From assembly GCF_020386615.1 (NCBI RefSeq), contig NZ_CP077769.1:1984001-2048000 (forward strand): a stretch of 64,000 nt of DNA. The letters run 5' to 3'. This stretch comes from Chitinophaga pendula (lineage in GTDB: Bacteria; Bacteroidota; Bacteroidia; Chitinophagales; Chitinophagaceae). Of this stretch, positions 8,884-18,300 are shown piece by piece. The notes under the pieces were generated by a model. That model saw only the letters and a list, made by a program, of their open reading frames with translations, was not told the origin of the DNA and searched no databases. Position numbers and translations under genes: made by a program. Numbering within the stretch: position 1 is the stretch's first letter; each line of letters opens with the position of its first letter.

Positions 8884-9654
8884 TTAGCTGTTCAGCAATG
8901 TACGATGTGCGTTGGCGGGCTGTGGTTTGTACCGGTAGATGTTATATTTCAGGATGCAGAAGATGGCCCTGCATCCATCTCTATAATTTATTTTTTTGCC
9001 CTCGTGGTAGGTACGGCCATAGTAGGCGATGCCTACTTCGAATATCCGTATGCCGGGGATGCGGCTGATCTTGGCGGTTATTTCGGGTTCGAAGCCGAAG
9101 CGGTTTTCCCGGAGGGGGATGTTGGCGATGATATCGCGGCGGAATAGTTTGTAGCAGGTTTCCATATCTGTCAGGTTCAGGTTGGTGAACATGTTGGAGA
9201 GGAAGGTCAGGAACTTGTTGCCGATGGTATGCCAGAAGAACAGGATGCGATGGGGGCCGAGGCCTTTGAAGCGGCTGCCGTAGACTACGTCTGCCTGGTT
9301 GAGTAATATGGGTTCCAGCAAGCGTTTATATTCTTCCGGATCATATTCCAGGTCGGCATCCTGGATGATGAGAAAATCGCCGGAGGCGATCTGTATACCT
9401 GTCCTTAATGCGGCGCCTTTGCCCTGATTCCTTTCATGGCGGATATACCGGATGTCTGCATCCGGATGTGTGTTGTGGAAGGCGGCTACCTGTGTGCCGG
9501 TCGCATCGGTGGAGTGGTCATCCACGATGATGATCTCTTTGTGCATGTTGCCCGGCAGGGAGACGGAGTAGACGCGTTCTATCACGCGGTGGATGTACAA
9601 TTCTTCGTTGTAGGCAGGTATTACGATGGAAAGTTTACATGTACTCATTGGCAT
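8884..9654 (-). CDS. Glycosyltransferase family 2, polyprenyl-phosphate sugar synthase-like
   Basis: A 256-residue GT2 enzyme with a GT-A fold, similar to dolichyl/undecaprenyl-phosphate mannosyl- or glucosyltransferases that transfer a sugar from a nucleotide donor to a lipid phosphate at the inner membrane face. Motifs: LSIVIPAYNEE near 8-18, IIIVDDHSTDAT near 40-51, NQGKGAALRTG near 76-86, the DxD-type QDADLEYDP near 97-105, and later DMETCYKLFRRD. It lacks C-terminal TM helices and so is the soluble type. It is co-transcribed with the downstream membrane protein. A second in-frame ATG at 9648 is an alternative start. Confidence 0.9.
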   Translation of the reverse strand: MPMSTCKLSIVIPAYNEELYIHRVIERVYSVSLPGNMHKEIIIVDDHSTDATGTQVAAFHNTHPDADIRYIRHERNQGKGAALRTGIQIASGDFLIIQDADLEYDPEEYKRLLEPILLNQADVVYGSRFKGLGPHRILFFWHTIGNKFLTFLSNMFTNLNLTDMETCYKLFRRDIIANIPLRENRFGFEPEITAKISRIPGIRIFEVGIAYYGRTYHEGKKINYRDGCRAIFCILKYNIYRYKPQPANAHRTLLNS

Positions 9655-9782
9655 TGCTATCTTGCTGATACGTTATAGAACAAACTTCCTCCCCGGTGAC
9701 CCTTAGGCGGTTGCCTGTTATTTTTTGGGGGGATGGGAGCAGGTGATATTGTCGGGCAATTTTTACGATCTTTGCGGCCGTC

Positions 9783-10508
9783 ATGCCGAATACTTATTTC
9801 CAATTCAAACAATTTACGGTGTACCAGGACCGATGTGCCATGAAGGTATGTACGGATGCCTGTGTACAAGGGGCGTTTACTGCCCGTTACCTGGCTGACA
9901 AAGGTTTGGGGGCGGGGGGCAGGTTGTTGGATATTGGTGCGGGTACGGGATTGCTTAGTTTGCTGCTTGCGCAGCAGGTGGCGGCGGATATTACGGCGGT
10001 GGAGCTGGATGCGGCGGCGTATGAGCAGGCCAGTGCTAACTTTGCGGCGGCGCCCTGGGCGGACCGGATGGTTGTGAACCATGGAGATATACGGGATTGG
10101 GAGGGGGGTACTCCTTTTGATTTTATTATTACGAATCCCCCTTTTTACGAAGCGGACCTGAAGAGCCAGGATCAGTTGCGTAACCAGGCGATGCATGCGA
10201 CTACGCTTAGTTATGAGCAGTTGCTGGCCGCGATCGACCGGTTGCTGGCGGCAGACGGGGCATTTTCGATCTTGTTGCCCTATCGTTATTTCAGCACTTT
10301 TCAGCAGCTGGCGGCAGCTAGCGATCTTCACCTGACGACGGCGTTACATGTGAGCCAGCGGACGGGCAAGGCGTATTTCCGTAGTATTGGTATTTTCTCC
10401 CGGCAGCGGCAGGAAGCGGATATACGGACGATGGACATTTACCAGGAGGCATCAAGTTATACCCCTGCTTTTATTACTTTATTGAAAGACTATTACCTGT
10501 ACCTGTAG
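9783..10508 (+). CDS. tRNA1(Val) A37 N6-methyltransferase TrmN6-like
   Basis: SAM-dependent class I methyltransferase of the YfiC/TrmN6 family, which makes m6A37 in tRNA-Val in enterobacteria. The protein has 241 residues. FxFKQFTVYQDRCAMKVCTD at the start is typical of the family. The SAM motif DIGAGTG is at 50-56, an acidic ribose-binding ELDAAAYEQA follows near 73-82, and the N6-adenine motif NPPFYEA lies near 118-124. The start codon lies 120 bp from the divergent GT2 gene. A box reading GATCTTTG 8 nt upstream is a weak promoter candidate. The family call is firm; the exact tRNA target in this organism is inferred. Confidence 0.88.
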   Translation: MPNTYFQFKQFTVYQDRCAMKVCTDACVQGAFTARYLADKGLGAGGRLLDIGAGTGLLSLLLAQQVAADITAVELDAAAYEQASANFAAAPWADRMVVNHGDIRDWEGGTPFDFIITNPPFYEADLKSQDQLRNQAMHATTLSYEQLLAAIDRLLAADGAFSILLPYRYFSTFQQLAAASDLHLTTALHVSQRTGKAYFRSIGIFSRQRQEADIRTMDIYQEASSYTPAFITLLKDYYLYL

Positions 10509-10509
10509 G

Positions 10510-11709
10510 TCACGCATTACTTTTCACGTATCCTTCCAGATAGCTGTAGGTAGTGGTGAGTTTTCCATTTTCTGCTATGGTGGCGTGGGCTATCATGTTG
10601 CTTTGCGGCAGCAGTAATTCTTCAAATACATATTTCATGAGCTGATCGCCGAAGTAGAGGGAGGCATCGCGTGGCAGTTCGTTGGGCAGGTTGGCTACGC
10701 ACATCATGTCGATGGAGCCAGGCAGGCCAGGTGCGGTCCTTTGGCGGGCGTGTTTATCGACGCCATATATGGGATCTTGTATGGTGCTGTCGCCGAGGTT
10801 GCAAGGTACGGAGCCATGGGTATCGTCGGTGATGTCGGCGATGGCCTGTATGCGGAATTGTGGGTTGTTGAGGTCATCCCAGCTGAACAGCGGGGGGATA
10901 TTGCGATCCCAGTAGATGCCATTCATGAGGATATCGCTGGCGGTGGTGAAGGGCAGGAACTGGCAGTCGTATTCTGCCGGGTTGGCGTGGAAGTCTTCGC
11001 GGCTGTAGGTTTTAGTTTTTTTGTGGAGGTATAGTTCGCCTGCTTTGAGTTGGGTGTATACGGGGTAGCTGAAGTGTGAGGTGTGCAGGAATTCTTCTGG
11101 GGTGATGTATTTGATGTCCAGCAGGCCCATGATCTCGAGTACGCCGGAAGCTACTCTGCCGGAGCCAGTGAGGACTATTTTGACTGGCGGCAATTTAAAA
11201 CCGAAATATTGATGGATGAGGCTTTTGAAGTCGTGGTTGGTATATACGGGCTGCATGTCGTATAGGCCTGTGCGTTTACCATAGGTGAGGAGGCCATTGT
11301 GAGCGCCAACTACGCCCGCGAAAAATCCGAATCCCAGGATACGCTGGCCATCGGGATGTACCAGGCATTCGTAGTCGATGAGTCGGATATTGTTGTTGAG
11401 GATGGTTTGCAGCATGGGTTGGTTGGCCGCCTGTTTCTTTTTGGTGTGGGAGAAGAACAGGTAGGTCTTGCCGGGGATGAGCCGGGCGGGCGGTACTTCT
11501 TTGATGCCGAGGAGGATATCGCAGTGGGTGAGGTCTTCCTGCAGGGGGATACCGGCGCGGCGGTATTCTTCATCTGTAAAGCAGCGGGAGGGGGAGGGTT
11601 GTGCAACGATATTAACCTGTTGGTGATGTTCGTTGATCCAGCGGGCCTGGCTGGGGGTGAATGCTACCCTGTTGTCATGTTCTTCTCTGATGAGTCCTAT
11701 TGTAAGCAT
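10510..11709 (-). CDS. Saccharopine/alanine dehydrogenase-like NAD(P)-dependent oxidoreductase
   Basis: A 399-residue protein of the alanine dehydrogenase/PNT N-terminal superfamily, closest in feel to lysine-forming saccharopine dehydrogenases. The N-terminal half has IGLIREEHDNRVAFTP and LLGIKEVPP. The nucleotide-binding half has VKIVLTGSGRVASGVLEIM near 186-204, and later ITDDTHGSVPCNLGDSTI. The start at 11709 (MLTIGLIREE) is preferred over 11745 because it matches the family N-terminus. The true substrate is not certain: saccharopine, alanine or another amino acid is possible. Its stop lies 1 bp from the convergent methyltransferase stop. Confidence 0.75.
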   Translation of the reverse strand: MLTIGLIREEHDNRVAFTPSQARWINEHHQQVNIVAQPSPSRCFTDEEYRRAGIPLQEDLTHCDILLGIKEVPPARLIPGKTYLFFSHTKKKQAANQPMLQTILNNNIRLIDYECLVHPDGQRILGFGFFAGVVGAHNGLLTYGKRTGLYDMQPVYTNHDFKSLIHQYFGFKLPPVKIVLTGSGRVASGVLEIMGLLDIKYITPEEFLHTSHFSYPVYTQLKAGELYLHKKTKTYSREDFHANPAEYDCQFLPFTTASDILMNGIYWDRNIPPLFSWDDLNNPQFRIQAIADITDDTHGSVPCNLGDSTIQDPIYGVDKHARQRTAPGLPGSIDMMCVANLPNELPRDASLYFGDQLMKYVFEELLLPQSNMIAHATIAENGKLTTTYSYLEGYVKSNA

Positions 11710-11822
11710 ATCGACGGCTTGAAAGATGTAACAAAGCGGGGTCAATATACTTAATTCACCGGAAGAAAGCAGGAGATGTAGGTATAAAGGAAGGCGATAG
11801 GTGTCGCCGCCCTTTATTGTAT

Positions 11823-12683
11823 TTAGTGTAAGGTATCTTGAAAAAGTTTCAGTGTGCGTTGCCAGGCGAGGGTCGCGGCCTCTTTGTTGTACCGCGTAGG
11901 GGCGGTATCGTTGTTGAAGGCATGTTGGGCGCCTTGGTAGACGAACAGTTCATATTTTACGCCTGCTGCTTTGAGGGCGGCTTCGTAGGCAGGTATGCCT
12001 GCGTTGATACGTTCGTCGAGGCCGCCATAGTGCAGTAGTACGGCGGCTTTGATCTTGGGTACATCGGCGGCATCGGGCTGTTTGCCATAATAAGCGACGG
12101 CCGCCTTGAGGGAGGGAGCGTTGACGGCCAGTTGATTGGCCATAGCGCCGCCCCAGCAGAAGCCGACGCATCCTATTTTGCCATTAGACTCCGGTAGTGA
12201 CTGGAGGTAGTCGACGGCTTTAAGGAAGTTATTCAGATTCTGTTGTGTATCCAGTTTGCCGAAGAGGTCTCTTGCCGCCTCTTCGTCTTGCGGCGTGCCG
12301 CCGAATACGGAGAGGGCGTCTGGTGCGAGGGCAATATATCCTGCCTGGGCGACACGTCGGGCGACATCCCTGATGTGCGGATTGAGGCCGCGGTTTTCGT
12401 GGATGACGATGACGGCACCTTTTTTAGCTTCCTGCCCGGCAGGTTTTACCAGGTAGGCTTTCATGGAGGTGCGATCGCCCGGGTAGGTGATATCTTCTGC
12501 GTTTAGGTCATTGGTATCTTCCGGTACGGTGGCAGCCTTGGCGTAGTTGACCTCCAGCAAGGGCAATACTGACATGGCAGCGGCCATACTGCCGGTGAGC
12601 CTGACGAGGCGGCTGATGAATTCATCCCGCTTCAGTGGTTTATGGGTGTATTCATCGAAGAGATTAATGATACGTTGATCCAT
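11823..12683 (-). CDS. Dienelactone hydrolase family protein
   Basis: Alpha/beta hydrolase of the dienelactone hydrolase family. The 286 residues begin with a helical leader and a hydrophobic segment (SMAAAMSVLPLLE, then YAKAA), which looks like a membrane anchor or signal for export. The catalytic triad is visible: nucleophile Cys in GFCWGGAMA, Asp in GGLDERI, His in QGAQHAFNN. HENRGLNPHIRD is the usual oxyanion-side motif. The physiological substrate is unknown; many such proteins do not act on dienelactone. An earlier ATG at 12704 is possible. The response-regulator gene ends 18-39 bp upstream on the same strand, so co-transcription is likely. Confidence 0.88.
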   Translation of the reverse strand: MDQRIINLFDEYTHKPLKRDEFISRLVRLTGSMAAAMSVLPLLEVNYAKAATVPEDTNDLNAEDITYPGDRTSMKAYLVKPAGQEAKKGAVIVIHENRGLNPHIRDVARRVAQAGYIALAPDALSVFGGTPQDEEAARDLFGKLDTQQNLNNFLKAVDYLQSLPESNGKIGCVGFCWGGAMANQLAVNAPSLKAAVAYYGKQPDAADVPKIKAAVLLHYGGLDERINAGIPAYEAALKAAGVKYELFVYQGAQHAFNNDTAPTRYNKEAATLAWQRTLKLFQDTLH

Positions 12684-12722
12684 TGGTGAAGGCATTAGTA
12701 CCATGAAGATAAGCGTTCTGCT

Positions 12723-13109
12723 TTACGCTTTTAACAGCTGGCTCAGTGCATCACGAAGCTGTGATTTGTTGAATGGTTTGGGCAGGAACAGGTCGGCGCC
12801 GTTTTCGAGGGCGACATCCTGCGCAGCTGCATCAAAGCCGGATATCATGATGATTCTGGTTGCCGGATATTGCTCTTTTATAAAGCTGATAAAATCGAGG
12901 CCATAGCCATCGGGGAGGCGGTTGTCGAGCAGTACGATGGAAGGCGGCTGCTGTTGAAAATATTCCACAGCATCGGAAATGGTTTTTACATGTTCTACTT
13001 CCAGTTCTTCCCCATCGAGGAGCATATTAATGAGGAGACACATCTCTCCTTCGTCTTCAATGATGAGGAGTTTCTGTTGTTGGGCAGCGGCAACGGTAGT
13101 GTTTGTCAT
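12723..13109 (-). CDS. Single-domain response regulator (receiver only)
   Basis: A 128-residue CheY-like receiver with no output domain. Acidic pocket residues E18/D19 (LLIIEDEGE), phospho-acceptor D62 (LLDNRLPDGYG), switch Ser/Thr in MISGFD near 89-92, and Lys111 in LPKPFN are all present. It may shuttle phosphate in a multistep relay or act by protein contact. No histidine kinase is adjacent. It lies just upstream of the dienelactone hydrolase gene on the same strand. Confidence 0.92.
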   Translation of the reverse strand: MTNTTVAAAQQQKLLIIEDEGEMCLLINMLLDGEELEVEHVKTISDAVEYFQQQPPSIVLLDNRLPDGYGLDFISFIKEQYPATRIIMISGFDAAAQDVALENGADLFLPKPFNKSQLRDALSQLLKA

Positions 13110-13187
13110 ATTATGTTGGTTTTACAATATCAGATTATAAAAGTTATATGAACCATATATAGTAAAAACCGTACCATTCCCTGCGGT

Positions 13188-14312
13188 TCATGAAGTGTGT
13201 GGGGAGGGGGTGAGGGTGTGTACGGCGGGATAGTCGATATATCCGGTGTCGCCCCCTTGATAGAAGGTGTTGGTATCTGGTGGGGTGAGGGAGGTGTGGT
13301 GCCGGAATCGTTCTACCAGATCGGGATTGGAGATGAAGGGGCGGCCGAAGGCGATGAGGTCAGCGTTGCCTGCTGCGATGGCTGCTGCTGCGGTGTCGGC
13401 GGTGAAGTTGCCGGCGCGTATGAGCAATCCTTTAAAGTGTGTGCGTACGTGTTGGACGAAGGTGTCGGGTATGCCAGGGCGATTGTAGGATACGGGATCG
13501 GAGAGGTCGGAGAGGTGGACATACAGGATACCCATTTGTTGTAAGGCAGCTATGATATACTTATGGCTGTCGGCTTCTTCTGCGTATGGTGGCAGGTCGT
13601 TGAGGCCGGCGAAGGGCGACAATCTTACGCCGGTACGATGGGCGCCGATGGCGGCGGCGACACCTTCCATTATTTCGAGCAGGAAGCGGCTGCGGTTGGC
13701 GATGTTACCACCATATTGGTCGGTCCTGTTGTTGGTATGGGGGTGGAGGAACTGTTCGGGCAGGAATCCATGTGCGCCATGTATTTCGACGCCGTCGAAG
13801 CCCAGTGCTATGGCGGTGACAGCCGCTTCGATATGCGCGGTTATCATTTCCCGGGTACCGGCGGTACTTAATACTTCGGGTATGGGCATGGGGAGGTGCA
13901 GATCGCCCGGCACACGGATGATCTCATTGGCTTTGATGGCGGAAGGAGCTACCAGCGCGGTTTGGCCTTCGTTGTTGAGCGGGTGGCCGATGCGGCCGGT
14001 GTGTACCAGCTGGATGAAGATCTTTCCGTGGCGGGCATGTACTGCATCTACTATTTTTTTCCAGGCAGCCTGCTGTGTTTTGTTATAGATGGCCGGTGCG
14101 TTGAGGTAGCCGATGCCGCTCTTGTGTACGGCGGTATTTTCTGCGATGATCAACCCGGCGCCGGCACGTTGTCCGTAGTAGATATGTGCATTCGGGGAAG
14201 GGATGCCATGATCGGATCTACGTCTGCTCATGGGTGCCATGACCACGCGATTGTCCAGTTGTAAGGAAGGGGTATCTAGCGGTGACAGTAGTGTATTATG
14301 TATCGTCTTCAT
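13188..14312 (-). CDS. Old Yellow Enzyme family alkene reductase (NemA-like)
   Basis: FMN-dependent ene-reductase that reduces activated C=C bonds (enones, nitroesters, maleimides) with NAD(P)H. The 374-residue TIM barrel has RVVMAPMSRRRS near 22-33, GLIIAENTAV near 53-62, QLVHTGRIGH near 101-110, the substrate-binding pair H178/H181 in HGAHGFLPEQF, and the LIAFGRPFISNPDL FMN-phosphate region near the C-terminus. It is divergent from an AraC-family gene 89 bp away, which is the typical layout for an electrophile-responsive regulator and its target. Its promoter carries a perfect -7 box. Confidence 0.95.
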   Translation of the reverse strand: MKTIHNTLLSPLDTPSLQLDNRVVMAPMSRRRSDHGIPSPNAHIYYGQRAGAGLIIAENTAVHKSGIGYLNAPAIYNKTQQAAWKKIVDAVHARHGKIFIQLVHTGRIGHPLNNEGQTALVAPSAIKANEIIRVPGDLHLPMPIPEVLSTAGTREMITAHIEAAVTAIALGFDGVEIHGAHGFLPEQFLHPHTNNRTDQYGGNIANRSRFLLEIMEGVAAAIGAHRTGVRLSPFAGLNDLPPYAEEADSHKYIIAALQQMGILYVHLSDLSDPVSYNRPGIPDTFVQHVRTHFKGLLIRAGNFTADTAAAAIAAGNADLIAFGRPFISNPDLVERFRHHTSLTPPDTNTFYQGGDTGYIDYPAVHTLTPSPHTS

Positions 14313-14330
14313 TGTTTTCCTTTTATGTCA

Positions 14331-14338
14331 CAAAATTA
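14331..14338 (-). promoter_or_regulatory. -7 box of the ene-reductase gene
   Basis: Reads TAATTTTG on the minus strand, a perfect TAnnTTTG match, 19 nt upstream of the ATG at 14312. It lies in the 89-bp divergent region shared with the araC-type gene. Confidence 0.65.
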
Positions 14339-14401
14339 GCTGGGGGGTGGAGGTGGGAACAGTGACAAAGCGGGGTTTGTTTTGTAATTTTACGGGTTAT
14401 T

Positions 14402-15265
14402 ATGGAGCGGAAAGCTTTACATCAGCCATTTGAGCTTTATGTATCTGACCTGGAGTGCTGGAATGAGCGTCCATTGATCTATCATTTCTTCGAGATCGTG
14501 CAGATACTGGAGGGAGACGGTGTGCGTCATGTGAACAACAACTATTATCCTTACGTGCAGGGTAACATTTATTTATTTACGCCATTGGATTGCCGGGGTT
14601 TTGACAGTACGGTGCCGACCCGGTTTTGTTCTATCCGTTTTTCGGAGGTGTTCTTATCACAGTTCAGGGGGAAGCAGGAGCGGGAGCGTATTACGCAGTG
14701 GCTGAAGCAGCTGGAGCATATCTTTTATCATCATAACCGTTTCCAGGAGGTGTTGATCCGGCGGCCGGAGGACTGTAATATGATCGCTACGCTGATTGCT
14801 GGTATGATAGCGGAGTATGAGGGGCGGCAGTTGCATCATGAAGAGAACCTGCAGTCTTTTGTAACGTTGATACTGAATATACTGGCGCGTAATGTATCGG
14901 GAGACAGCGAGTATATTGATCCTGTTGCGGCGGGGGATACGGAGCCATTGATCAACAAGATGCTGGTGCATATACAACAGCATATCAGCAGTCCTGATCG
15001 ATTGCGGGTGGATTACCTGGCGCAGCATTTTAATCTCAGTACGAACTATGTAGGGGAGTATTTCCGGAAGTTTACCGGGGAGAGTTTACAGCATTATATT
15101 ACTCACTATAAGATCCGGTTGGTGCAGCAGCGGCTAACGTATAGCCATCGTACGATCGGGGAGATCGCGGATGAGCTGGGCTTTACGGATGAGAGTCACT
15201 TGAGCCGTCAATTCAAGAAGTATAGCGGGGTGAGTCCTGCAGCTTACCGTAAGGCCCGTAAATAG
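14402..15265 (+). CDS. AraC-family transcriptional regulator
   Basis: A 287-residue regulator. An N-terminal cupin-like sensor (about residues 1-150) is followed by two AraC helix-turn-helix motifs (about 185-285). The second recognition motif is IGEIADELGFTDESHLSRQFKKYSG with SPAAYRKARK at the end. The first HTH reads VDYLAQHFNLSTNYVGEYFRK. It is divergent from the ene-reductase gene and likely controls it. The ligand is unknown. Confidence 0.93.
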   Translation: MERKALHQPFELYVSDLECWNERPLIYHFFEIVQILEGDGVRHVNNNYYPYVQGNIYLFTPLDCRGFDSTVPTRFCSIRFSEVFLSQFRGKQERERITQWLKQLEHIFYHHNRFQEVLIRRPEDCNMIATLIAGMIAEYEGRQLHHEENLQSFVTLILNILARNVSGDSEYIDPVAAGDTEPLINKMLVHIQQHISSPDRLRVDYLAQHFNLSTNYVGEYFRKFTGESLQHYITHYKIRLVQQRLTYSHRTIGEIADELGFTDESHLSRQFKKYSGVSPAAYRKARK

Positions 15266-15267
15266 GG

Positions 15268-15295
15268 GCGGCCTCCTGTGAGAGCAGGAAGCCGC
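15268..15295. terminator. Hairpin between convergent araC-type and GxGYxYP genes
   Basis: GCGGCCTCCTG pairs with CAGGAAGCCGC (one mismatch) around a short loop, 4 nt past the araC-type stop. It lacks a T-tract. It sits between convergent genes and could terminate either one. Confidence 0.45.
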
Positions 15296-15312
15296 AATGA
15301 GTGGGCAGGAGA

Positions 15313-18300
15313 TCAGTTGCCTGCTTGTTTTATGAATGGCCGGGTTGTTTTCACGCCCTCTATTTCCATCTGTACGAAGTACATTCCTTCTTTCAACCGG
15401 GATATATCTATTGGTGTGTCTGGCCGTACGTTGTGGGCGGTCAGTACTTCTTTACCTGTTACATCGCATATGCTGATATTAGCCTGTTGTCCTTTGAACC
15501 GGAGCTTTATGTGGGCCGCTGCCGGATTGGGATATATGGCGCCTGTGCCTATTGTCGTGAGAGGTGTATTGCCTTTTGCCAGGAGCAATTTTTGTTGGGC
15601 AGCAGGTGTGGATGCGGAGTAGAGTTGTTGTTGCGGGATGATCTCTTTAGGTTGTTGTGCGCTGGACCATCTGAGCCGGCAGTTGGCGCCGCCGTAGTCT
15701 TCGAAGTATTCCAGTTTGATATCGTATTGTTGTCCGGCGGTCAGGGAGATGTTGCCGCTATATTCGATGTCCCAGTCGTTGAGCCATTTATCTATTACCA
15801 GCTGGTTGTTGATCCAGAGGCGGCGGCCGTTGTCGCTGGTGAGGTAGAAGGTGTATTCCCCTGAGTATCTTGGTGCTATTTTGCCGGTCCACCTGATGGA
15901 GTAGCCATCGTTGGGGATGCCGGCGCCGGGAGCGCCATTACCCCAGTCGAAGTCGATATTGGCATCTGTGCGGACGAATACGAGGGAGTCGAATTGCAAG
16001 CCTTTGTAATAGGCGCCGTTGAGGCCATTGCCATTACCTACCGGCGGCAGCGAGGTGAGTGTCCAGCAGGCGGAGCGCTGGCCGGTATCGCTGCGTTGTA
16101 CGAGGCGGGCTTCGGGGGATTGGTTTTCGCCTTCTACGGACAGCACTTTATTACTCAATACGGAGATGAACTTATAGCGGCTGCTGTCGGTGCGTACGGC
16201 GATGAACTGTTGTCCGCTGGCTTGCCTGGGTGTCCATTGCCAGATGTAGGCATTTTCTGCATCGGCGGGGGGAGCGACATCTAATGTTTTGGCGCTGTGG
16301 TAGGCATTGATGGTGTAGACGCCATCGCCCAGGTGTTTTAGATTAAAGGTTTGGTTGGCCTGGCCGGTGCCCTGCCATAGCTGGAGGGGGACGCCTTCTC
16401 CCAGTCCGCCGACGCCACCTCTCACATCCATGAACAGGTTGTTGACGGCATTTTTGAACGTATAGGAGCCGGCGATATCAGGATCACCATTGGCTATTAC
16501 TTTGAGGGAGCTGACCTTGTTATCCCATCCCGGGAGGGTGCTTTTATTGGCCGTGAGGGTGATGGAGCGACCCTGGAAGTGATCCTTTTCAAAGAGGATC
16601 ACCTTGTAGCCGGTATTTACTTTCACGGAGGAAATTTCATCGTCGTTAATACCTTTTTGTTGTAAGGCGGACAGTGTGTACTGGCCGATGGTCAGTCCGG
16701 CATGGAAGCCATTGAAGTCGCAATGCTGGTAGGCGGTAACGGGGCCGCTGGTGTTGGCGGGCCGGCTGTACAACTGGGCTTTAGGGATGACCTGCCGTAT
16801 TTGGGAGGCGCTTTCCCATTCCAGCTGGCAATAGGCATTACCGGTACGTTCTATATACTTTACTTCGATATCATACTGTTTGCCTGACTGTAAGGTGATC
16901 TTTGCGGAGCGGGTTGTAGGGCCGGTTGCGTGGAGTTCATTGATCAAGGTGCGGCCATTGACGATGAGTTTAACGCCATCGTCTGCACGGAGGTGGAAGG
17001 TATATTGGCCGCTATAGAGTGGTTGTACTTTTCCGGTCCACCTGATGGAGAACTGATCGGTGCCCAGCCGGGAGGTGTCTGGTGATCCTTGTGCCCAGTC
17101 GAAGTCGATGTTGCGATCTGTCTGCTGGTATTTGAGGTGGTTGAAGCTGGCGCCTTTATAGTAGGAGGCCTGCAGACCGTTGCCAGTGCCAGCGGGGAGG
17201 TTACGGAGGTTTTTACGGACGAGCCAGACGAATTCATCGGGAGCGACCACCCTTACGTTAGGGCCCAGTTGACGGATACATTCCAATATATCGTTTACGC
17301 TGCGGGACCAGATATGTACGGGGATGAGGCTGTATCCATTTTCTGAGTGGATATCCGTAGGCATCTGGTTGAGCTTGGCGGCCAGTGTGGCAGGGGAGGA
17401 AAGGTCGCCCCAGAGGGTAAAGCGGCCGCCAATGGAAGGTTTGTCCTTATACCAGTCGATCTTACCATTCCTGCCGGTGTAATTAGCGCCGTAGCTGTAG
17501 TAGAATAAGGCATCTATGTTATCCTGTTTCAGATAGGCATCCGGGTTATTGTCGCTATCGTCGGCATCGATGATATTGACGATGCGGAGGTCGGCTTTTT
17601 TCATGTACCGGTTGAGTAATGTATTGGCGGTGTCGAGGTCTGCGTCGGGGTATCTGCCCGGGAGGTAATATCCTCTGCCGGAGGGGCCGGCGATCAGGAC
17701 ATTCCGGCCATCGGGGGTGGTAAGGCAGTTGTCGACATACTTTTCGTATATGATGGGTGCCAGTTCGGTGAGGGCGGGGGAGATAGTCCAGCCGACATGG
17801 AGGCGTGCTCTGTCTGGATTGTTCCAGTTGGCGGGGTTGTCGTGTGTACCCAGCAGCCATTGTACGTTGTCGCCATCGCTGATGACGAAGCAGACGGTGT
17901 GTACGTTGGGGACTACTTCGAACGGTTTGATAGGGTCTTTCTGTCGGAAGGCCGGTGTACGGGCGGGGATGTTGGTGAGGGTGGACATATTGGGTGCCCA
18001 GTCGGAGGGATGTATCATCATGGAGTGGCGGGACAGCTGTTCTACGGTCTCGTATTCTTGTGGTCCCCAACCGAAGAAGGTGGCGCCTTTGTTCATCCTG
18101 CCGTATACGCTGTTGGCCAGTGCGCCTGTGGGGGCGTCATCCCAGAACTGGAATGCTTTGGTGTAGGCGCTGTAGTCGCCCAGGAAGTAGATACGATCGT
18201 CGCTACTCTGTTGATAGGAGGCGATGCTACGGCTGAACTGGTCGCCATAGTTGGCCAATGTCCAGGTTTCGTCTTTACCTCTTACATCGAGCAGGCGGGA

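Noticed and set aside
9657..10331. 224-codon minus-strand frame over the TrmN6-like gene
   Set aside because: Arg/Gln/Thr-rich shadow of the plus-strand methyltransferase, which has all catalytic motifs.
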